From Candidatus Pelagibacterales bacterium (GTDB taxonomy: Bacteria; Pseudomonadota; Alphaproteobacteria; Pelagibacterales; Pelagibacteraceae): a stretch of 10,646 nt of DNA. Both the position numbers and the translations under genes were made by a program. Below are positions 7,131-10,646 of the stretch, piece after piece (position 1 is the stretch's first letter; each line of letters starts with the position of its first letter). Under the pieces are notes generated by a model. It worked only from the letters and a program-made list of their open reading frames with translations, was not told where the DNA came from and searched no databases. The stretch lies in contig VHCC01000021.1 of assembly GCA_016882185.1 (NCBI GenBank), positions 1-10,646 of the forward strand, in the 5' to 3' direction.

Positions 7131-8243
7131 TTACTCAGCTTGATAAACTAAATTGTCTATGTGAACCATTTCTCCCCGGCTAACGTAGCCTAATATTTCC
7201 TTAATTTTATCAGTTTTAAAACCAATAATTTTTTTAGCATCTAAGCTTGAATAAGCGCTAATACCTGTTGCAATACGCTTATTCTTAGAATTTATAATAT
7301 AAACTGCATCACCACGGCTAAAATTCCCCTCCACCGCTGTTACTCCTATCGGCAAAAGGCTTTTTCCATTTTTTAATGCTTTTTCCGCACCATCATCAAT
7401 CATAATTGATCCTTTGGTAGAAATTGAATTTAATATCCATTGTTTTTTTGCACTTAGAGTCGATGATTGAGACTGAAATAAAGTGAAATTTTTATTTTTT
7501 ATAAGATTTTTTATTGGATTATTTATCATCCCGCTTGTTAAAATCATATCACAACCAGATTGCACACAAATTTTTGCAGCTTTAATTTTAGTTATCATTC
7601 CACCTGTTCCATAAGAACTTATACTTTCAGAAGCAAGTGCTTCGATAGATTTATCAATGGAAGTTACTTTTTTAATTATTTTAGCATCTTTATTTTTTTT
7701 TGGGTCTGTAGAATAAAGTCCATCTATATCTGAAAGCATGATCAAGCAATCAGCATTACATATTTGAGCAACCCGAGCGGCTAGTCTGTCGTTATCACCG
7801 TATCTTATCTCAGAAGTTGCAACTGTATCGTTCTCATTAACAATTGGTATAACGGACATTTTTAATAAGTTATTGATTGTTTCTTTAGCATTTAATGATC
7901 TTCTTCTCTCTTCTGTGTCTTCTAAGGTAAGTAATATTTGGGAAATTTTAATCTTTTTTTTTTCAAATCCTTTTTTAAAAAGGTTAATTAATTCGATTTG
8001 ACCAATAGCAGCTATTGCTTGAAATTGGCTTAATTTTGTATTTTTTTTATTTATTTTTAATAAATCACAACCAAGAGCTATTGCTCCAGAAGATACAATA
8101 ATAACTTGTTTATTTTTTTTTATTAAAAAATAGATATCTTCTATTAACTTATTGAACCAATTTTTTTTTATTTTATTTTTTCCATCAACAATTAGGCTCG
8201 AACCTATTTTTATTACTATTGTTTTATATTTCAAAATATCCAT
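7131..8243 (-). CDS. proB: Glutamate 5-kinase
   Basis: First, normally proline-inhibited, enzyme of proline synthesis: phosphorylates glutamate with ATP. The N-terminal amino-acid-kinase domain (about 1-255) shows VIKIGSSL (10-17), VSSGAIALG (50-58), IVNENDTV (134-141), YGDNDRLAARVA (148-159), LSDIDGLYSTDP (170-181) and GTGGMITKI (212-220). A C-terminal PUA domain (about 277-365) carries GSIMIDDGAEKALKNGKSLL and RGDAVYI, as in the full-length bacterial type. The 370-residue length is normal. Its ATG abuts the obgE stop with no gap. An A10 tract (7954-7963) encodes E-K-K-K at residues 94-97. The kinase-PUA architecture suggests normal feedback control, but the sequence does not prove sensitivity to proline. 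Confidence 0.97.
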   Translation of the reverse strand: MDILKYKTIVIKIGSSLIVDGKNKIKKNWFNKLIEDIYFLIKKNKQVIIVSSGAIALGCDLLKINKKNTKLSQFQAIAAIGQIELINLFKKGFEKKKIKISQILLTLEDTEERRRSLNAKETINNLLKMSVIPIVNENDTVATSEIRYGDNDRLAARVAQICNADCLIMLSDIDGLYSTDPKKNKDAKIIKKVTSIDKSIEALASESISSYGTGGMITKIKAAKICVQSGCDMILTSGMINNPIKNLIKNKNFTLFQSQSSTLSAKKQWILNSISTKGSIMIDDGAEKALKNGKSLLPIGVTAVEGNFSRGDAVYIINSKNKRIATGISAYSSLDAKKIIGFKTDKIKEILGYVSRGEMVHIDNLVYQAE

Positions 8244-9212
8244 TTAGATTGCTCGCAATAAATTTTTTACATTAATGTTTCTTTCAACCGATATATCATA
8301 AACTTTTTTCTTAATTTTTTTAGTAAAATTCATTATCTTCTCTTTTTTTTCTTTTTCATCTATTAAATCAATCTTATTAAATACAATAAGTTCTCTCTTT
8401 TTTATTAAATCCGGATTGAATTCTTTAAGTTCATTTCTAATAATCTTATATTTTTCTACTAAATCATCTTCATTAATATCAATCATATGAATAATGCTTT
8501 TGCATCTTTCGATATGTTTTAAAAATTTATCACCTAAGCCTGAGCCACTATGAGCCCCTTCAATTAAACCTGGTATATCGGCAATAATTATTTCTTTATT
8601 ATCAATAAAAACTACACCAAGATTTGGGTTTAGAGTTGTAAAGGGATAATTAGCAATCTTTGGTCGAGCTCGTGTTGATATTGAGAGAAGACTTGATTTC
8701 CCGGCATTTGGAAAACCAATAATTCCAACATCAGCAATCAATTTTAATTCAAACCAAACTATAAATTCTTCGCCTTTTTTTCCATAAGTAAATTTTCTTG
8801 GAGATCTATTGGTTGAACTTTTAAACTTTGAATTACCAAGTCCGCCCTGACCACCTCTAGCTAAAATGTATTCTTGATCTTCTTTTACCAGATCAAAAAG
8901 TAATGTTTTTTGATCTTCCTCATATATTTGAGTTCCAATTGGTACTTTCAAAATCAAATCTTTTCCTGATAGTCCTCTTTTATTATTTCCAGAACCATCA
9001 AATCCATTTTGAGCTTTATGATGTTGAGCAAAACGATAATCAACCAAAGTATTTAAACCATTCACTGCCTTGACGATTATTGATCCTCCGTCACCACCAT
9101 CACCTCCGTATGGGCCACCAAATTCAATAAATTTTTCTCTTCTGAAGGCAACGCAGCCATTTCCTCCATCACCGGCCTTTATCATAATTTTAACTTGATC
9201 TAAAAATTTCAT
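8244..9212 (-). CDS. obgE: Obg-family GTPase ObgE/CgtA
   Basis: Essential GTPase that binds the 50S subunit and links ribosome assembly to growth and stress signals. The glycine-rich Obg fold fills residues 1-158 (MIKAGDGGNGCVAFRREKF, then GGPYGGDGGDGGS). The G domain follows: G1 GFPNAGKS (166-173), switch I threonines in NYPFTTLNPNLG (188-199), G3 DIPG (212-215), G4 NKID (279-282) and a weak G5 at ISVERN (307-312). At 322 residues it ends just after the G domain and lacks the extra C-terminal domain of longer homologues. It is the first gene of the packed obgE-to-rppH series, 53 nt after rpmA and behind a hairpin. No Shine-Dalgarno site is seen. The rplU-rpmA-obgE order is classical in bacteria. 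Confidence 0.97.
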   Translation of the reverse strand: MKFLDQVKIMIKAGDGGNGCVAFRREKFIEFGGPYGGDGGDGGSIIVKAVNGLNTLVDYRFAQHHKAQNGFDGSGNNKRGLSGKDLILKVPIGTQIYEEDQKTLLFDLVKEDQEYILARGGQGGLGNSKFKSSTNRSPRKFTYGKKGEEFIVWFELKLIADVGIIGFPNAGKSSLLSISTRARPKIANYPFTTLNPNLGVVFIDNKEIIIADIPGLIEGAHSGSGLGDKFLKHIERCKSIIHMIDINEDDLVEKYKIIRNELKEFNPDLIKKRELIVFNKIDLIDEKEKKEKIMNFTKKIKKKVYDISVERNINVKNLLRAI

Positions 9213-9236
9213 ACAAACATATTATTGATTATTAAT

Positions 9237-9264
9237 AAAAATCTCAGTTTAAAAATAAACTGAG
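9237..9264 (-). terminator. Putative intrinsic terminator after rpmA
   Basis: A perfect 9-bp inverted repeat, CTCAGTTTA (9243-9251) and TAAACTGAG (9256-9264), is separated by a 4-nt loop. In the - direction it begins one base after the rpmA stop codon and is followed by ATTTTTATT, a short U-rich tail. Stem GC content is low, with four G-C pairs at or near the base, so termination may be partial. Placement suggests it sets the level of rplU-rpmA relative to obgE and the genes behind it. It could instead be an mRNA-stabilising 3' hairpin. On the + strand the tail (TTTATT) is weaker and no gene would need it. Confidence 0.65.
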
Positions 9265-9265
9265 T

Positions 9266-9520
9266 TTATTGAGGGATTACTGAAATGTAAGTTCTACCGA
9301 GTTTTTTCGTCTCGAATTTTACTACGCCGTTAACTTTTGAAAAAATAGTATGATCTTTCCCCATACCAACATTATCACCAGGGAACATTTTTGTTCCTCT
9401 TTGTCTCATAATAATATTTCCTGCCATTACAGACTGACCACCAAATTTTTTAACGCCTAATCGCCTACCAGCGCTATCGCGTCCGTTTTTCGTCGATCCA
9501 CCAGCTTTTTTTGTTGCCAT
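9266..9520 (-). CDS. rpmA: Large ribosomal subunit protein bL27
   Basis: An 84-residue ribosomal protein whose N-terminal arm reaches the peptidyl transferase centre. It begins MATKKAGGSTKNGRDSAGRR, the classic bL27 start with the short arm and no Firmicutes-type cleavable leader. LGVKKFGGQSV, IIMRQRGTK and PGDNVGMGKDHTIF follow, and the protein is complete at VIPQ. It lies 17 nt after rplU with a purely A/T spacer and no Shine-Dalgarno site, and is probably translated from the same mRNA as rplU. A hairpin starts directly after its stop codon. Confidence 0.98.
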   Translation of the reverse strand: MATKKAGGSTKNGRDSAGRRLGVKKFGGQSVMAGNIIMRQRGTKMFPGDNVGMGKDHTIFSKVNGVVKFETKKLGRTYISVIPQ

Positions 9521-9537
9521 TTTTTATTATTTATTTT

Positions 9538-9939
9538 TTAGCCGTTTTTTTTATTTTCAACTTTTTTTTCTAAAGTCTTAGTTTCAGTATTTGTATTTTT
9601 AGCTTCAGCTAAAAGTTTGCCACTTTTACCATAAATTTTTAAAATTTTCACTATTGAAACATGTTGTCTGTGCCCACGTTTTCTTCTCGAATTTTGTCTT
9701 CTTCTTTTTTTAAAAATTATAACTTTGTCATTTCTTGCTTGTTTTAAAAGTTCTGCCTCAACATATGCTCCATCAATCATTGGAGAACCTATTTCAGTTG
9801 TCGTATTATCAGTGGTTAAAAGAACCTCTTTGAATTCAAATTTTTTACCAGCCTTATCATCTAGCTTCTCAATTCTAATAGTATCGTTAGCTGACACTTT
9901 ATATTGTTTGCCGCCGGTTTTGATTACTGCAAAGGTCAT
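9538..9939 (-). CDS. rplU: Large ribosomal subunit protein bL21 with basic C-terminal tail
   Basis: A 133-residue 23S rRNA-binding protein. It begins MTFAVIKTGGKQYKV, the family N-terminus, and has the signature around residues 73-91 (VIIFKKRRRQNSRRKRGHRQ in essence). The canonical bL21 core of about 103 residues ends near KIYG (101-104). The remaining 29 residues are a low-complexity Lys/Glu/Thr/Asn tail (TNTETKTLEKKVENKKNG at the end). C-terminal additions on bL21 are known in alphaproteobacteria. The gene is first in the rplU-rpmA pair, about 18 nt downstream of a predicted transcription start. Confidence 0.97.
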   Translation of the reverse strand: MTFAVIKTGGKQYKVSANDTIRIEKLDDKAGKKFEFKEVLLTTDNTTTEIGSPMIDGAYVEAELLKQARNDKVIIFKKRRRQNSRRKRGHRQHVSIVKILKIYGKSGKLLAEAKNTNTETKTLEKKVENKKNG

Positions 9940-9963
9940 ATGTAATTTCTTTTAAGTCTGGGC

Positions 9964-9991
9964 AATATATATAGCCACCTTAGCTTGTCAA
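9964..9991 (-). promoter_or_regulatory. Predicted sigma-70 promoter of rplU-rpmA
   Basis: On the - strand a perfect TTGACA (-35, positions 9991-9986) is followed after 16 nt by TATATT (-10, 9969-9964). The bases just after it read GCCCAGAC, so the start point should fall near 9957, leaving an untranslated leader of about 18 nt. It lies in the 82-bp spacer between gloB and rplU, one of only two noncoding spacers of any size here. An imperfect 16-bp inverted repeat (GGCAATATATATAGCC on the + strand, 9961-9976) covers the -10 element and could bind a regulator or be accidental. The short leader leaves no room for an autoregulatory r-protein structure. Confidence 0.75.
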
Positions 9992-10021
9992 GATTGTGAT
10001 TATGCTTAAGGGTATTAGTTT

Positions 10022-10646
10022 TTAGAAGTTATCTTTTAAATCTCTAATTTTCTTGAAAAAATCTACTTCATTAAGATCTTGAAATCCTAATTGCTTTTTA
10101 AACTTATAATCATCAAATTTTAAAAAAATATTTAAATTCATTTCATCATTTAAATAAGAAGGCACACTAGGTAATTTATTTTTAATATTGTTACTAATTT
10201 GATTATACTTTTTTTTTAATTCAGCATTATCTTTATCTATTTCCATACAAAATTTTAAGTTACTCATTGTATATTCATGTCCACAAAATATTTTAGTTTT
10301 AGATGGTAATGATTTAATTTTCTTTAAAGAATTTACCATATCTAAATAAGAACCTTCAAATAATCTTCCGCATCCAAAAGTAAATAAAGTATCCCCAGTA
10401 AATGCTGCTTCTTCATTTTTGAAATAATAAAATATATGACCAGAGGTATGGCCAGGAACATGTTCTATTAAAACATCAGAGTTTTCAAAATTCCAAATTT
10501 GTCTGTTTTTTAAAACAAAATCAATTCCTGGTATTCTCTCTTTATCTTTTTCAAAACCTAATATTTTTGAATTAAATTCTTTTTTAAGTTCTAAGTTACC
10601 ACCTACATGATCAGCATGATGGTGCGTATTTAGAATAAATTTTAGA
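10022..10646 (-). CDS. gloB: Hydroxyacylglutathione hydrolase (glyoxalase II), N-terminus missing
   Basis: Hydrolyses S-lactoylglutathione to lactate and glutathione, the second step of methylglyoxal detoxification. The right edge cuts the gene: 207 residues are visible in the frame ending at TAA 10024-10022, and about 45 N-terminal residues are missing relative to the usual 250. All expected metal ligands of the beta-lactamase fold in this part are present, numbered within the fragment: THHHADH (His8, His10, Asp12, His13), PGHTSGH (His66), GDTLFTFGCGRLFEG (Asp85) and CGHEYT (His123). The first in-frame ATG inside the window (10339) is internal and not the start. The C-terminal helical domain is short but ends normally. 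No terminator hairpin is visible between its stop and the rplU promoter. Confidence 0.94.
   Translation of the reverse strand, partial: LKFILNTHHHADHVGGNLELKKEFNSKILGFEKDKERIPGIDFVLKNRQIWNFENSDVLIEHVPGHTSGHIFYYFKNEEAAFTGDTLFTFGCGRLFEGSYLDMVNSLKKIKSLPSKTKIFCGHEYTMSNLKFCMEIDKDNAELKKKYNQISNNIKNKLPSVPSYLNDEMNLNIFLKFDDYKFKKQLGFQDLNEVDFFKKIRDLKDNF

Noticed and set aside
9725..9955. Open frame of 76 codons on the + strand across the start of rplU
   Set aside because: Antisense to the conserved bL21 core; no supporting motif.
9940..9957. Autoregulatory ribosomal-protein leader upstream of rplU
   Set aside because: The predicted leader of about 18 nt is too short for a known r-protein leader fold.
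10022..10339. A short independent 105-codon gene starting at the ATG at 10339
   Set aside because: The same frame is open to the right edge and encodes the metal-binding motifs of glyoxalase II upstream of that ATG, so it is only the C-terminal half of gloB.

Overview
The window is a compact, very AT-rich (roughly 30% GC by eye) stretch of an alphaproteobacterial chromosome. Gene order, protein motifs, lysine/asparagine-rich proteins, overlapping genes and almost absent spacers best fit a streamlined free-living marine lineage of the SAR11/Pelagibacterales type. This placement is inferred from composition, layout and motifs; no database search was possible. A complete proline pathway segment (proB, proA) argues against an obligate intracellular rickettsia.

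Layout. Positions 1-2884 (+ strand) hold the end of the F1Fo-ATP synthase operon: the last 55 codons of atpA, then atpG, atpD and atpC, i.e. the F1 alpha, gamma, beta and epsilon subunits in canonical order. Everything from 2881 to the right edge is on the - strand. Read in its own direction (right to left) it runs: gloB (glyoxalase II, N-terminus outside the window); an 82-bp spacer with a near-consensus promoter; rplU and rpmA (ribosomal proteins bL21 and bL27); a short spacer with a hairpin terminator; then the packed series obgE, proB, proA, nadD, rsfS, rlmH, ctpA, rppH. The two strands converge at one shared TTAA, where the stop codons of atpC and rppH overlap.

Function. The right part joins translation and ribosome biogenesis (bL21, bL27, the Obg GTPase, the silencing factor RsfS, the 23S rRNA methyltransferase RlmH) with central biosynthesis (glutamate to glutamate-semialdehyde by ProB and ProA; NAD by NadD), a periplasmic C-terminal processing protease (CtpA) and the mRNA 5'-end pyrophosphohydrolase RppH. 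In obgE through rppH, gaps are 0-18 nt or genes overlap by 1-11 nt, so one polycistronic unit with translational coupling is likely. No spacer exceeds 82 bp, and there are no RNA genes, mobile elements, CRISPR arrays or large repeats.

I see no novel defence, mobile or biosynthetic system: this is a conserved housekeeping region. What deserves a second look is at small scale: apparent loss of genes usually found beside ctpA, the zero-spacer convergent junction, long A-tracts in both proline genes, near absence of Shine-Dalgarno sites, and the design of the rplU promoter.
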